A stretch of 64,000 nt of DNA, taken from Mactra quadrangularis. Taxonomy: Eukaryota; Mollusca; Bivalvia; Venerida; Mactridae. The DNA lies in the NCBI GenBank assembly GCA_025267735.1, contig CM046308.1:30989267-31053266 (forward strand), given 5' to 3'. Made by a program: the position numbers and the translations under genes. Below the pieces are notes generated by a model. The model had not been told where the DNA came from and ran no database searches. It worked only from the letters and a program-made list of their open reading frames with translations. Position 1 is the first letter of the stretch. Each line of letters starts with the position of its first letter. Below, in pieces: positions 19,753-33,690 of the stretch.

Positions 19753-22700
19753 GATTTTGTTTCATGACACTTAAGATTATCTATGTAACACACCAATCTT
19801 TATATTCTAATCAAATTCAGAGAACTTCATTTATGCATGTTCCTCAGATTATTTTGTATGAATGTTTCTTTTTTTTATTATGTACTAAAACACTCATTCA
19901 TTGAGTGGTATCGTACTTGCCAATAAAATGAAACAAACAATCTACTGATCTGTTCTTAATTTGTTACCATGCGAGGCCAAGCTGTATTTCAGTCATTAAA
20001 ATGATGATTGAAATGTGCGGAATAATAATGCGTTTGAAATAAATCATGTAAAGTACATGTAGCACACATTGTTGCAAAAACAAATAAATACCCCCATTTT
20101 GTTCGATGTAACGGAATGATTTGAGATTTTATTCACAATGGATATGTTTTAATACTTTTATATGTCAACCTCAAATAAAGTCATTGAATAACATAAAGCA
20201 GTCTCTATTCTAAGTATGCATAGTTGTATCGCCTAGATGTCCCTTTATTAGATCAAAGAATCTGTCTCAGTGATAAGCAGTTTGGATGTTTATTTTAAGT
20301 TAAATCATTAATATATTAACTATCTTATTGTATACTGCTCTACTGTTTCCGAACGTTTATCATCCCGACATGAACCTTGATATTCCTATATATGTACATA
20401 TCCCGTGTATGTAATATCCACAATAAATACGGTCCATAATGCTGTGATACGATTCTAAAAACACGCAATAATTATGAAGAATGTTGATTGCATGTTAACA
20501 GTCTACTGAATATACTCCCAATGTGCGTAGAACAGCTTACATAAAACCAATAAGCTTGTCGCGAATTTTAAGATATTTGTCATATCACATGTCTAGTGAC
20601 AGTTTAATTTGATCTAACAACGAATTCCTCTCATCAACGTAGTTCTATTGGTCTGCAAATTGTCATTTGTCTTGTACATTTATAACAATAGCTTTGTCTG
20701 TTATCTTACCTCATGCAAACCGTGATGTAATATGTCTCTTTGTTCTCTTGAGGATATATGTATATTATTATCTCTGCAGTGCGTTCATTATAGAACAAAT
20801 GATTAATAGTGTGCAAATCTGGACGGCAGACAATTGCATTGCATCGTGAATAAATAAATGTTAATTCTCAGATATATTTTATGGTCAAAATATCTGAAAT
20901 TGACGAAGATGATATATGTGACATTGAGAACATTCGTAGACTAATCGTACCAAGTGGGGAAGATAAATAATTCATTTGACAATAGTGCAGCTAGTATACA
21001 TAATATTTCTCCTAAACTGCATTATTTTCTTAATTTGTTCTACAACAAATAAACCAATAAATGATATTATTTTGTATCTATGATTTAATCAGAATTTCCA
21101 TCTATTTATTACTTAGATTTGGTATCGTAGATCATGTGTTTGCAGGCGTCAATGTATCCCAGACGGCGGTTACAAATTTCGACACCATATTTAACGATAA
21201 ACTTGTTCAGCATTATCTTAAATTAGGTTTCCATTGGCACCAAATATTCAAGGCGTCGATGAAAATGATAGCTTGATCATGTTTCTTATTTTTCTTTAGA
21301 AATAATTAAAAACAACCGAGTTCTCCTTAAGAAGGGCGTCAATGTCGAATTGAAGAATAAATGTTGCAAAAATGTCAGTAAAATTGTAAATAAATTTTAA
21401 AGCGATAGAACTAATAATGGATGTTTTGATTTCAGTTTTGATTTATATTCTAGATGCAAGTATTTAATAAGCACATGAAACAGACATAGAGAACAAGAAG
21501 TTGATACTTAGTCGGCTATTTCTGCGTTCCCTAATGTGAATAAAGACAGAAATATGAATATGACAAGTATAAGACGCCTTTTAATAGTTTGCAGCTTATA
21601 AGTCTTCCAAAACTACATGGTAAGTATTCACTTGAATGACCATATTCAGCATCACAAAAAAAATCTAAAGGTTAAACTAAAATAATATGTTGAAAAATAT
21701 ATTGACCAACATACTATTTATCCGTCGTCCGGTTAATACTTGAATTTACATGTGATAATGTCTATAAACTGAAACAGCCGTCTAGAATCAAAAATTGTCC
21801 ACCTGCCTTCATAGCACACATATGAAAGTGATCTTTGATCCAAAGAGAAATTACCAATCAACCTTAGGATAAACATGTAACCTGACTGATATAGCAATGT
21901 CCTAGGAAGCATTCATTAAATATGTTGCGTCTGTGCATATTTTGTACTTCAACAATTTCAAAATTTACCATTTACAAATCAGTTGGTGAACTTCGTTATT
22001 ATATGTGTTTATCTTTTTTGCTGTTTTAACCCATTTATGTACACCTATTAGTAGACTACAAATCGTTGTCTTGTTGAATTACCACACGATGGTGTTAATA
22101 GTGATAAGGATGAAAACATTACATGATGAGCTACATAGTGTGTGGGAATATCCCGTAAATTGCTTCCGCATTGTTCAGATTAGTAAATGTGATAAATTGT
22201 TTTATTTTGTTCAATAGTGACCCTACACACAGTTGAACATGATTCATCATTCAATAGCTGACTGTGTTTTCTAAATTGTATTAAAGAGAATAAATGCATT
22301 ACACGTTTATAAATCACAACACAAAATTCTTACACACACAAAGAAGACAAACAGGCAATCATTTTATGATCTTCTAAAATGATGAATGACACAATGAAAT
22401 TAAAACATGCATGGACGCCAGTTGTCTGAAATATTCTTGTTATATTCGATACCATTTTTAGATTCCTTCAGATTTGTGAAATATTTATTTAATTCTTGAA
22501 TTGCATTGCTTTGTTGTATTTGACTGTTAAATGGACGAACATTTTGTTTAGTAACAATGATCGTTGCGTCAAAGTGATTTAAGAATTTTCAGACATAATT
22601 TATTGTATTTTGATTTTCTTGCCCATTGTCAAGAAACAATGGATCATGATAGTCATTGTTCTATTTTAAAAGATGTCAATGCTAAAAATTAGATCGTTTA

Positions 22701-23332
22701 TCACATGGTAATTCAAATTGTATCTTTACTTCTAATATCAGCAAAAAAGTTCTATCAATGCCAAAGAAATCTAAATTGTTCTTTGTAAAATATAATTATC
22801 GCTAATTACCCAGATATCAGTGGTTTTGACATTATCAGTTATAAAATTAATATCTGCGTGAATTTATATCGATATAAAATGAAAGCTAAGGAACACATTC
22901 ATTCTTAATAATGCGGAACGGTTATGCTAGTGTGTTACAAAATGTGTATCGTATATCGTTTAGTGATTAAAATCTGATATGAAACCACGTGCCAGAATAT
23001 TCCAATACATAATTACCATTTGATGTCATTACTTATTACATTATAAGATAAAAATGTAGACTTATATTTTATTAATCATATTTCTGGCAACCCATTATAT
23101 AATCGTAAAATAGAAATTATGTCTAAGATATTGTGCATTTTTTACAGTGGTAATATTGGAAACGCTCATAGAACGCTCAAACGATAAACATTTTGTTATA
23201 TAAAAAGTTTACAGATGCTTCACTGGCACTTGCGCGCATTCCTATTTTACTGTTTTAAATTCTAATTTGCAAGATATGTGTTTCGCATATTTCTTAATAA
23301 CATTTATTGTACATATACATGCAACATTTGCT

Positions 23333-23440
23333 TTTTTGTCTTTAGATAACGACACGATATCTCAATTATGTTTTCTTACTGGTCCCCATAAAGGCTATCG
23401 TAAATGTGGGTATGAGAGAAGAACTACTGTTCGATTTTGA
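23333..23440 (+). pseudogene. Exon-like segment X of array unit A
   Basis: After a possible acceptor (tttttgtctttag) the frame reads DNDTISQLCFLTGPHKGYRK followed by CGYERRTTVRF and a stop. Unit B has the same text (near 29608-29700, ISQLCFF...KCVYERSTTVRF) and stays open longer. A diverged form at 40860-40930 reads QQLLLFRKCCYLRM. The recurring QL...(R/I)KC-Y-R pattern suggests an old exon. No donor is conserved and the stop differs between copies, so it is scored as a decayed exon. Function unknown. Confidence 0.35.
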
Positions 23441-24273
23441 AACACAATATTCACCATAACTGTTGCAAAGTCATCATATCATTATGATGATGTTTATATA
23501 GTTTATATTCAAAAACAATCTTTGCTATGTTTTTCCATCTCAGCGAAATACTTTTTTTCATTTCCTTTCCTATAAAATGTCGTTTTTCATTTTCTAAAAC
23601 GATGACATGAAACATCCTTCAAATTCATGAATTAGTTGATTTTTTTTTCAGAATCTTTATTTTTTTAAAGCGATATGTATCAGGTTTGTTTAGTTATGTA
23701 TATTAAAACACTCTAAAAACACAAGTCCGATTTAATTTGAACCACTAAATGTTGTTAGTAGATATTGCTTTACTTGGCTGTCTTAGGTGGTAGTCGTTTT
23801 ACCATTATGGCAATCGTCTTTTTTATATTAGGCCACACGCTTCTCATGTGTAGTACAACTTTTTCGAACTGTAACCAAAATCAAATCATGATTAATAGAA
23901 CATTTTTACATTTCAACTTATAATTCGATTGACATTTGTATATTTGATTTATGGCACAAAAATTTGGTAAGTAGATTAAACAAATAAAGAATCTGACACT
24001 AGAGTTAGATTAATGCAATGTAAAATGATATATAGGATGTTTATTCTAATAAACACATTAGCTAACACTATTAGTATAGTATAACATAGTAATTAATTAG
24101 AAAACTTTTGATCACAATATTTCATTTTTGTTCAATATAAAAAGCGTGCTCCAAGCACTCGTAGTATGAGTAGTTTGCATTAAGGTAATTAAGATTATGA
24201 CAGATTTGGGTCAATAACCTTATCACACAATTAATCGTAAACCGAGTCTAACAACAAGTGTATAAGCATCAGG

Positions 24274-24677
24274 TTGACATCAGCTGTCAGATGGAGAACA
24301 TACTATTTAAGGCATCGAATTGTCTACTTATTTTACTTATTTGCCGAGTTACCAAAAAGAAGAGACGATATAGTAAATGACAAAGATATTGAATATCGTT
24401 TACTGATGGTTAAAAGTCATTGTTCAGCATTTCGTTTATTAAGCTGTTTTAAGAGTTTCGATGCCAATTCATGCTTTGTATATATTTACGTTTTATTCTG
24501 TCATTATAAAAACCATTCTTACGATGGAAGTATGCTGGTAGTGTTGTTTAACCTTTTAACTAATCATAAGCGTGCATTGAACTCGAGCTCATTTAGTTTA
24601 TGCTTTAAAATTCTATTCAATGAACACCTTATAGCAACACAAAATATTGTTGAATTTATTGCGAATTATTCACACTT
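24274..24677 (+). CDS. Exon-like segment Y of array unit A
   Basis: An open frame ends at a strong donor CACTT|gtaagt (24677/24678). The frame includes KDIEYRLLMVKSHCSAFRLL, then LLTNHKRALNSS and SLCFKILFNEHLIAT. The counterpart in unit C (35065-35297) ends AAATT|gtaaga in the same codon phase and shares the spaced pattern TN..KA...L.CF..L....L.T. Unit B (30590-30917) keeps the donor as ATGTT|gtaagc but its frame is broken. Three copies with the same donor phase argue for a genuine ancestral exon of a mainly helical protein. The 5' border is uncertain (GTCAG at 24290 or GCCGAG at 24341 are candidates). Family unknown. Confidence 0.45.
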
Positions 24678-25205
24678 GTAAGTTACCACCAACCGTATGA
24701 TAATATATTTAGAATTCACATCATAATGTCTCTTACGTCATTGGAGCCGACTAAATTTATTATAAGAGTTCTTTACCATCTAACAGGACAAATCTCCGAG
24801 CAAAATAAAAACAAAACAATATCATTCTTAAAGGTTAGTATATCGACTAAATGGTTTTTGTTAGTCTGTTATTTAGAGCACACATAGATAAGCTTAGAAT
24901 GTAATTACTGTGTTTAAGTCATTCAACGCCTACTTTATATTGATTTTACTTAACAAAGTGATTTAAATAATTTTAGTAATTTAAGGCACTAACCAAGTCA
25001 TTACCAAACATCAGGGTTACAATTACAACATCTTATTTATTACCCAATTGTCTAAAAACTTAACAATAAAGCGACATTACCAATTATACATTGAATGTGT
25101 TTTCTGAGAAATTGGGTGATATACACTATGTATTCTGTATGTACATTCTTGCTGTGATGAACTATATTAGTTTTTGATATATTATCCAATGTCAGTTATG
25201 ACGCT

Positions 25206-25433
25206 ATGTGTTTCGCTCTGTACAAATCTTTACAAATGAGCATATGTACTTTGTACTGTTGTTTTATTAATTGGGGTTACCGTAAAGTAATTTTAACTAA
25301 ACGGTTAGAAATTCAAACAAACGCTGGTAAACATTTCATATTTAGGCACCATAATGTATTTTGTGAACGTATTGTATCAGCTAACAATATGAATGACCGT
25401 ATTACATCAGATGACTTAGAAATGTATTTGTAA
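25206..25433 (+). pseudogene. Exon-like segment Z (terminal) of array unit A
   Basis: The frame reads NWGYRKVILTKRLEIQTNAG, then HHNVFCERIVSANNMNDRIT and SDDLEMYL before a stop. The nucleotide text around the stop (TTAGAAATGTATTTGTAATGG) lines up with terminal segments at 42172, 47745 and 63955, where it is read as ...CICK in another frame. Unit A therefore seems to carry a one-base shift at its end. The unit B equivalent (about 31540-32030) is interrupted by a SINE. Decayed terminal exon is the best description. Confidence 0.35.
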
Positions 25434-28400
25434 TGGATTTATCTATCCAAAGTCGTGCCAACTATTGACACTGAAATGTAATAGCCAAGTGTTATGCCTT
25501 CGTTAAGGATATTCCACTTTCGATTTCCGAATGCATAGAAATGATGTCAGTATAATTCCAACATAGAAGATAAATGCGAGGCGTTAAAATATTATTATGC
25601 ACTGACACCGAATGTCTTATTTAACAAATATATTTCTATTTCAGTTTTATACCAGTTTCATTGACATATCTTTTTTAAGTTTGTAATTAATAACTGTTTC
25701 ATTTTTCATGGCACCCTTTACGCAATTTAATTAATTAGTGCACGAAATGACGAAAGCCATAGCTCATTAGGCTAATGCAAGGTAAAAATGCAAATTGAAT
25801 GTGACCGTGACAATTCCTTATTTAGCAATTGATAAAACATTCTGATACTGTAAATTGTTTAATAAATACTTATGTGTATTTTTTGTAGTATTTCTCAATT
25901 CTACTTTTTTCATCTTATTACTTTCTCATTTTTGTTAATTAAAAACATAAAAATGAAATTAACAACATCTTTAAATATTTTATTACAATTTCCATTAAAT
26001 TATTATATTTTTACAGAAGGTATTACACATTCACCAGAGTGAAACATTATCGTAATTTTGTTCCATGACATATTAGATTATCTTTGTAACACATCAATCT
26101 TTATATTCCAATCAAATTCAGGAAACTTCATTTATTCATGCGCTTCAGATTATTTCGTGTGAATGTTTCTTTTTTATGTACTAAAACACATATTCATGAA
26201 GTGGTATCCAACTTGCCGATGTAATGAAACCAACAATCTACTGATCTGTTCTAAATTTGTTACCATGCGAGGCCAAGCTGTATTTCAGTCATTAAAATGA
26301 TGATTGAAATATGCGGAATAATAATGCGTAAGAAATAAATCATGTAAGGTACATGTAGCACACATTGTTGCACAAACAAATAAATACCACCATTTTGTTC
26401 GATGTAATGGAATGATTTGAGATTTTAATCACAATGAATATGTTGTAATACTTTTATATGTCAACCTCAAATAAAGTCACTGAATAACATAAAGCAGTCT
26501 CCATTCTAAGTATGCATAGTTGTATCGTCTAGATGTCCCTTTATTAGATCAAAGAATCTGCCTCAGTGATAAGCAGTTTGGATGTTTATTTTAAGTTAAA
26601 TCATTAATATATTAACTATCTAATTGTATACTGCTCTACTGTTTCCGAACGTTTATCATCCCGGCATAAACCTTGATATTCTTATATATGTATATAGCCT
26701 GTGTATGTAATATCCACAATAAATACGGTCCATAATGCTGTGATACATTTCTAAAAACACGCAATAATTATGAAGAATGTTGATTGCATGTTAACAGTCT
26801 ACTGAATATACTCCCAGGGTGCGTAGAACAGCTTACATAAAACCAATAGGCTTGTCGCGAAATTTAAGATATTTGTCATATCACATGTCTAGTGACAGTT
26901 TAATTTGATCTAACAACGAATTCCTCTTATCAACGTAGTTCTATTGGTCTGCAAATTGTCTTTTGTCTTGTACATTTATAACAATAGCGTGCGTTCATTA
27001 TAGAACAAATGATTAATAGTGTGCAAATCTGGACGGCAGACAATTGCATTGCATCGTGACTAAATAAATGTAAATTCTCAGATATATTTTATGGTCAAAA
27101 TATCTGAAATTGACGAAGATGATACTTGTGACATTGAGAACATTTGTAGACCAATCGTTTCAAGTTAGGAAGATAAATGATTCATTTGACAATAGAGCAG
27201 CTAGTCTACATAATATTTCTCCTTAACTAAATTATTTTCTTAATTTGTTCTACAACAAATAAACCAATAAATGGTATTATTTTGTGTCTATGATCTAATC
27301 AGAATTTGCATCTATTTATTACTTAGATTTGGTATCGTAAATTATGTGTTTGCAGGCGTCAATTTACCCCAGACGTCGGTTACAAATTTCGACACCCTGG
27401 CTTAATGCAAAAACACTAAGTCCTATACGATTATACTTTTTCATTCATATTTAAAGATAAACTTGTTCAGCATTATCCTTAATTAGGTTTCCATTGGCAC
27501 CAAATATTCAAGGCGTCGATGAAAATGATAGCTTGATCATGTTTCTTATATTTCTTTAGAAATAATTAAAAACAACCGAGTTCTCCTGAAGAAGGGCTTC
27601 AATGTCGAATTGAAAAATAAATGTTGCAAAATTATCAGTAAAATTGTAAATAAGCTTTAAAGCGATAAAACTAATAATGGATGTTATAATTTCAGCTTTG
27701 ATTTATATTTTAGATGCATGCATTTATTAAGCACATGAAACAGACATAGAAAACAAGTTGATACTGTGTCGGCTATTTCTGCGTTACCTAATGTAAGTAA
27801 AGACAGAAATATGAATATGACAAGTATAAGAAGCCTTTTAATAGTTTGCAGCTTATAAGTCTTCCAAAAATACATGGTACGTTTTCACTAGAATGACCAT
27901 TTTCAGCATCACAAAAAAAAATCTAAAGGTTAAACTAAAATAATATGTTGAAAAATATATTGACCAACATACTATTTATCCATCGTACGGTTAATACTTG
28001 AATTTACAAGTGATAATGCCTATAAACTGAAACAGTCGTCTAGAATCAAAGTGTGTCCACCTGCCTTCATAGCGTGCATATGAAAGTGATCTTTGATCCA
28101 AAGAGAAATTACCAATTAACCTTAAGATATACATGTAACCTGACTGATATGGCAATGTCCTGGGAAGCATCTAGTATGCATTAAATATGTTGCGTCTGTG
28201 CATATTTTGTACTTCAGCAATTCCAAAATTTACCATTTACATTTACCATCAGTTGATGAACTTCGTTATTATATATGTTTATATTTTTTGTTGTTTTAAT
28301 CCAATTATGAACACCCATTAGTAGACAACAAATCGTTGTCTTGTTGAATTACCACACGAAGGTGTTAATAGTGATAAGGATGAAAACATATTACATGATA

Positions 28401-30589
28401 AGCTACAAAGGGTGTGGGAATATCTCGTAAATTGCTTCCGCATTGTCTAGATAAGTAAATGCGATAAATTGTTTTATTTTGTTCAATGGTGACCTTACAC
28501 AAAGTTGAACTTAATTCATCATTGAATAGCTGACTGTGTTTTCTCAATTGTATTAAAGAGAATAAATGCATTACATGTTTGTAAATCACAACACAAAATT
28601 CAGACACAAACAAAGAAGACAAAAACAGGCAATCATTTTATGACCTTTTAAAATGATGAATGACACAATGATAGTAAAACATGCATGGACGCCAGCTGTC
28701 TGAAATATTCTTGTTATATTCGATACCATTTTTAGATTCTTTCAGATTTGTGAAATATTTATTTGCTTCTTGAATTGCATTGCTTTGTTCAATTTGACTG
28801 TTAAATGGACGAACATTTTGTTTAGCAACAATGATCGTTGCGTCAAAGTGATTTAAGAATTTTCAGACATAATTTATTGTATTTTGGTTTTCTTGCCCAT
28901 TGTCAAGAAACAATGGATCGTGATAGTCATTGTTCTATTTTAAAAGATGTCAATGCTGAAAATTAGATTGTTTATCACATGGTAATTCAAATTGTATCTT
29001 TACTTCTAATATCAGCAAAAAAGTTCTATCAATGCCAAAGAAATCTAAATTGTTCTTTGTAAAATTATCGCTAATTACCCAGATACCAGTGGTTTTGACA
29101 TTATCAGTTATAAAATTAATATCTGCGTGAATTTATATCGATATAAAATGAAAGCTAAGGAACACATTCATTCCTAATAATGCGGAACGGTTATGCTAGT
29201 GTGTTACAAAATGTGTATCGTATATCGTTTAGTGATTAAAATCTGATATGAAACCACGTGCCAGAAGATTCCAATACATTATTACCATTTGATGTCATTA
29301 CTTATTACATTATAAGATAAAAATGTAGACTTATATTTATTAATCATATTTCTGGCAACGAATTATATAATCGTAAAATAGAAATTATGTCTGAGATATT
29401 TGGGAATTTTTAACAATGGTAATATTGGAAACGCTCATAGAACGCTCAAATGATAAACATTTTTGTTATATAAAAAGTTTATAGATGCTTCACTGGCTCC
29501 TGCGCACATGCTTTTTTAAATTCTTATTTGCAAGATATGTGTTTCGCATATTTCTTAATAACATTTATTGCACATATACATGCAACATATGCTTTTCTTT
29601 TTTTACATAACGACACGATATCTCAATTATGTTTCTTTATTGTTTCTATATGGACTATAATCAAATGTGTGTATGAAAGAAGTACTACTGTTAGATTTTT
29701 AAACACAACATTCGCCTTTACTCTTACAAAGTCATCATATCATTATAATATTGTTTTATGTAGTTTATATACTAAACAAATCCTTGCTATGTTTTACATT
29801 ATCTCAGCAAAAGACATTTTTCATTTCCTCTTCTATAAAATATCGTTTTTCATTTTCTAAAACGATGACATGACACATCAGTCAAATTCATAGAGTATTT
29901 AATTTTAGACAAAAGCTTTCAGAATCTTTCTTTTGTTTTTTAAATGATACATATGTATATCAGGTTTGTTTAGTTATGTATATCAAAACTCTTAAGAAAA
30001 CGAGTCTGATTGAACTTTAAACCACTTAATGTTGAAAGTAGACACTCCTTTACTTGGCAGTTTTTGGAGACAGTCGATTTACGATTATAGAAATCGTTGT
30101 TTTATATTAGGCCACACGCATTACATATGTAGTACAACCTTTTTACACTGTAACTTACATTATATTATGATTATTAGAACACTTTTACATTTCAACTTAT
30201 TATTCGATTGACATTTGTATATTTGATTTATGGCACAAACATTTCGTAAGTAGATTAAACAAATATAGAATCTGACATTAGAGTTTGATTAATGCAATGT
30301 AAAATGATATATAGGATGTTTATTCTAATGAACACATTAGCTAACACTATTAGTATAGTATAACATACTAATTAATTAGAGAACCTTTGATCACAATATT
30401 TCATTTTTTTTTTAAATAAAAAGCGTGCTCCAAACATTCGTAGTATGGGTTGTTTTGCATTAAGGTAATTAAGATTATGACATATTTGGGTCAATTACCT
30501 TATTACACAATTTATCGTAAGCCGAGCATAACAACAAGTGTATAAGCATCAGGTTGACATCAGCTGTCAGACGAGAATATAACATTAAA

Positions 30590-30917
30590 AGCATCGAATA
30601 AGTACAATTTGCCTGTCTACTTATTTACTTATTTGCAGAGTTACCAAAAATAACAGACTATATAGTAAATGTCAAAAATATTGAATATCGTTTTACTGAT
30701 TTTAAAGCCATTGTTCAGCATTACGTTTAATAGTATGTTTTAAGGGTTGTTACACCAGCTCATGCTTTGCATTTATTTAGGTTTTCTTGAGATGAAAGTA
30801 TGTTGGTATTGTCGTTTAAACTTTTAACCAATCATAATTGTACATTGAACTCACAAAAATGATACTTCTTTAATATTTCAGGTCAATGACCACACTTTTA
30901 CAACACAAAGCAATGTT
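30590..30917 (+). pseudogene. Decayed segment Y of unit B
   Basis: This is collinear with 24274-24677 (GCATCAGGTTGACATCAGCT upstream, ATTGAATATCG inside) but frameshifted and with an internal rearrangement after TTAACCAATCATAA. The donor position survives as ATGTT|gtaagc at 30917/30918. Non-functional as it stands. Confidence 0.5.
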
Positions 30918-31616
30918 GTAAGCATTGAATATCATTAAAACTATTAAGCTATTGCCAACTTTTTAAAGTTATCTATCGAATTTACATCCTTATGTCTCTT
31001 ATGCCATCAGAGCCGACTTAATTTATTATAAGAGGTCTTTTACAATCTAACAGGAAAAATCCCCGAGCAAAATAAAACAAAAGCAATATCATTCTTAAAG
31101 GTTAGTATATCGACTAAATGGTTTTGTTAGTCTGTTATTTAGAGCACACATATATAAACTTAGTAGGTAATTAATGTGTTTAATTTCAGTCATTCAACGC
31201 CCACTTTATATTGATTTTACTTCACAAAGTGATTAAAATTATTTTAGTAATTTAAGGCACTAACCAAGACATTATCAAACATCAGGGTTACAATTACAAA
31301 AACACGTATTTATCACCCAATTGTCTAAGAACTTAATGATAAAGCAAAATTACCAATTATATATTGAATGTGTTTTCGGAGAAATTTGGTGATATGCACT
31401 ATGTTTACTGTAAGTACATTATTGCTGTAATTAACTATATTAGTTTTTAATATGTTTTTCTAATGTAATTTATGTTGCTATGTCTCTTATTATGTACTAG
31501 TCTTGACAATTGAGAATGTAAATGTACTTTGTACTGAATTTCATTGATTGCGGTAATTGTAAAAAAATATCCAACTAAACGGTTAGAAAGTCAAACAAAT
31601 ACTGGTTAACTGGTTT

Positions 31617-31923
31617 TTTATTTATTGATTTATTTATTTTATTAGATTTAACGCCGTATCAACACATTTTAGGTCATTTCACGGCGTCCAGCGAACTTAA
31701 CCTAGCTTTCCTGGACCTTTGTCTATAACCAGTACTCACCTACCCTTCCACAAGGCCGGAAACTTCTCCATATTATCTAATCAATGGAGGAAGATTGACT
31801 TGACTTTGTTTTATTTTCATGGAAGGGTATAATCTCCCCGGGTGGGATTCGAACCCTTACCCCCCTCGGAACACGAGATTCCGAATCCCGGCGCGCTACT
31901 AATTGCGCTATCGACCCGGGTTA
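31617..31923 (-). mobile_element. tRNA-derived SINE with 9-bp target duplication
   Basis: Full-length member of the family at 5889: reversed tail (TTAGATTTAACGCCGTATC), body (GGCGTCCAGCG, TTTCCTGGACC) and a tRNA-like head ending CTATCGACCCGGG. The flanking repeat AACTGGTTT occurs at 31608-31616 and 31924-31932. It splits segment Z of unit B and is absent from unit A, so it inserted after the duplication. Confidence 0.95.
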
Positions 31924-32370
31924 AACTGGTTTCATATTAAGACACCATAATGTATTTTGTGAACGTATTGTATCAGATAATTATATGAATGATTATTTTA
32001 CATCAGATGAGTTAGAAATGTATTTGTTATGAATTTAAAGTCGTGTCAACCATTGAAAGGTTATATATATATATTATGCCTTCGATAAGGATATTCCACT
32101 TTCGATTTCCGAATGCATGGAAAAGTTTTCATTATTTATCCAACATACATGATAAATGCAATGTGTTAAGAATATCAACATGCACTGACACCAAATGTCT
32201 TATTTAACAAATATCCAGTTTCACTGACATATCTTATTTTCAGTTTGTAATTAATAACTTTTTCAGTTTTCCGGGCACCCATAATCCAATTTAATTAAAA
32301 AGTGCACTAACTGACGAAAGTCATATTTCATATGGCTTTATAAAAACACTGAGGTTAAAATGCAAATTGG

Positions 32371-33502
32371 CAGCATATTGTTCCTCTTGATAAACGTCAA
32401 AACAATCAGATACTGTTTGTAAAACCATGCTTAAACGCTACCCTGCATTAAATAGATATTCGCTTTGTTTGCAGCTTCACATAAAGATATATGAAAATCA
32501 GCCAATTATCAAAATTGCCCGATAGGATATCGAAAACGTATTAGTCAATTACAATACTCGGATGGTATAAAAATTGAACAATTAATTTCATAGTTAAGTT
32601 TAATGATGTCCAAAAATATAAATGATTGATAACCCTAATGATATTCTACTTAAATGTTATAAAGATAGTCGCGTGGCAAGTTTTGGTATATAACAGTTCC
32701 ACGTATAATTATGACGCCTGCTTTGAATGGAACACAAGACAAGTTTATTACAAATCACTTTCAATTATCAAACACAACGTACTTCAAGTAATATTTATGT
32801 GCCCGTTTGACACATTAGATATTCAGTAGGGAACACGTTAATAACATTAAGTCATAGCAATGAAAGTATTATACAGCGCAATAACCACTATGAGAAGATG
32901 TTTTAATATAATATCAAAATTATCATTAAAGACGTGTGTGGATGTAGAGTTGACATCTTTCTTTATATGCGTTCAGGGATTTACTTAAGCAAGTTACTCC
33001 AGTACCTATGTCACAAATATTGTTAATTCTTAACAGATAACATTTACGATGGTCTGACCGGTAAACTGTATCGGCAGCGCGTTAAAATGACAACAGGCAG
33101 TGGTATGATTTCAGAATTGGTTCCTCATCGACTTCAACTACTGTATCGGTCATATCGAACCGAACATTAAAGTTAAGCATGTATGATATCAAGTCAGACT
33201 GGCATGTGTCCTTTAAAAAAAAAACGTTTTTTTTCTATTAGCATATTTATCCTCAATATAGTAGTGTTAATATTATAAAAGCACATTATTCAATACCCTA
33301 TTGTCTAAACAGCTATCTGAATTGACGACATGATCGAAAGAAATAAAGAAAAGTATGATTACAAATATTTGATGTATTTTAAGAGTGCAAAGATGTATAA
33401 TAAGTTTTCGAAATCGTATTCTCCTGACGCCTTTAAGCAAAATATACCTACCACATTGTTTGCACTTGAACCAATGAAATTTAATATCTTATGATATATG
33501 TA
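32371..33502. other. Array interior without clear landmarks
   Basis: AT-rich sequence after the end of unit B. A weak match to the landmark ATTACCCAATTGTCTAA of unit A occurs near 33285-33310 (CAATACCCTATTGTCTAAAC). The 67-codon frame near 32626 has no support. Confidence 0.3.
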
Positions 33503-33688
33503 CAGTAGAACTTGGTTATAACATACTCGGTTATAACATACACTCGGTTATAACATACCATTTTTCCTGGCCCAATTTTCATATTTTGTATATAACATAC
33601 TTAGAATGCTATATGGATATAACATACCTCGGTTATAACATACCTTTTTTCTTTGGCCCAGCGAGTATGTTATATCCAAGTTTCACTG
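33503..33688. mobile_element. Pogo/Tigger-like MITE
   Basis: The ends are inverted: CAGTAGAACTTGGTTATAAC at left and, reversed, CAGTGAAACTTGGATATAAC at right, each continuing into ATACT. TA flanks both sides (33501-33502 and 33689-33690). Internally the word CGGTTATAACATAC is repeated three times near the left end and again near 33630. CAGT(A/T)GAAC ends with TA targets are characteristic of the pogo/Tigger branch of Tc1/mariner. Confidence 0.8.
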
Positions 33689-33690
33689 TA

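Larger units (their letters stand above)
17584..25811. repeat. Tandem duplication unit A (about 6.3 kb plus insertion)
   Basis: This unit aligns over its whole length with 25812-32370 in direct orientation, starting at a shared TTTAGCAATT block and ending at AAAATGCAAATTG. Identity is roughly 85-95% by eye, with small indels. Differences include a 1.9-kb transposon at 17848-19752 and about 76 bp near 20690-20765 found only here. The unit carries exon-like segments near 23300-23450, 24274-24677 and 25206-25433. It is shared in pieces with at least three further regions downstream. Confidence 0.95.
25812..32370. repeat. Tandem duplication unit B (about 6.2 kb plus SINE)
   Basis: This is the direct repeat of unit A without the 1.9-kb element. 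It has a private insertion near 27397-27450 and the SINE at 31617-31923. Its open frames (29528-29860, 30029-30211, and minus-strand ones at 27684 and 28365) are not conserved intact with unit A except over segment X, so I do not call genes from them. The A/B junction at about 25811/25812 is abrupt, with no microhomology of note. Confidence 0.95.
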
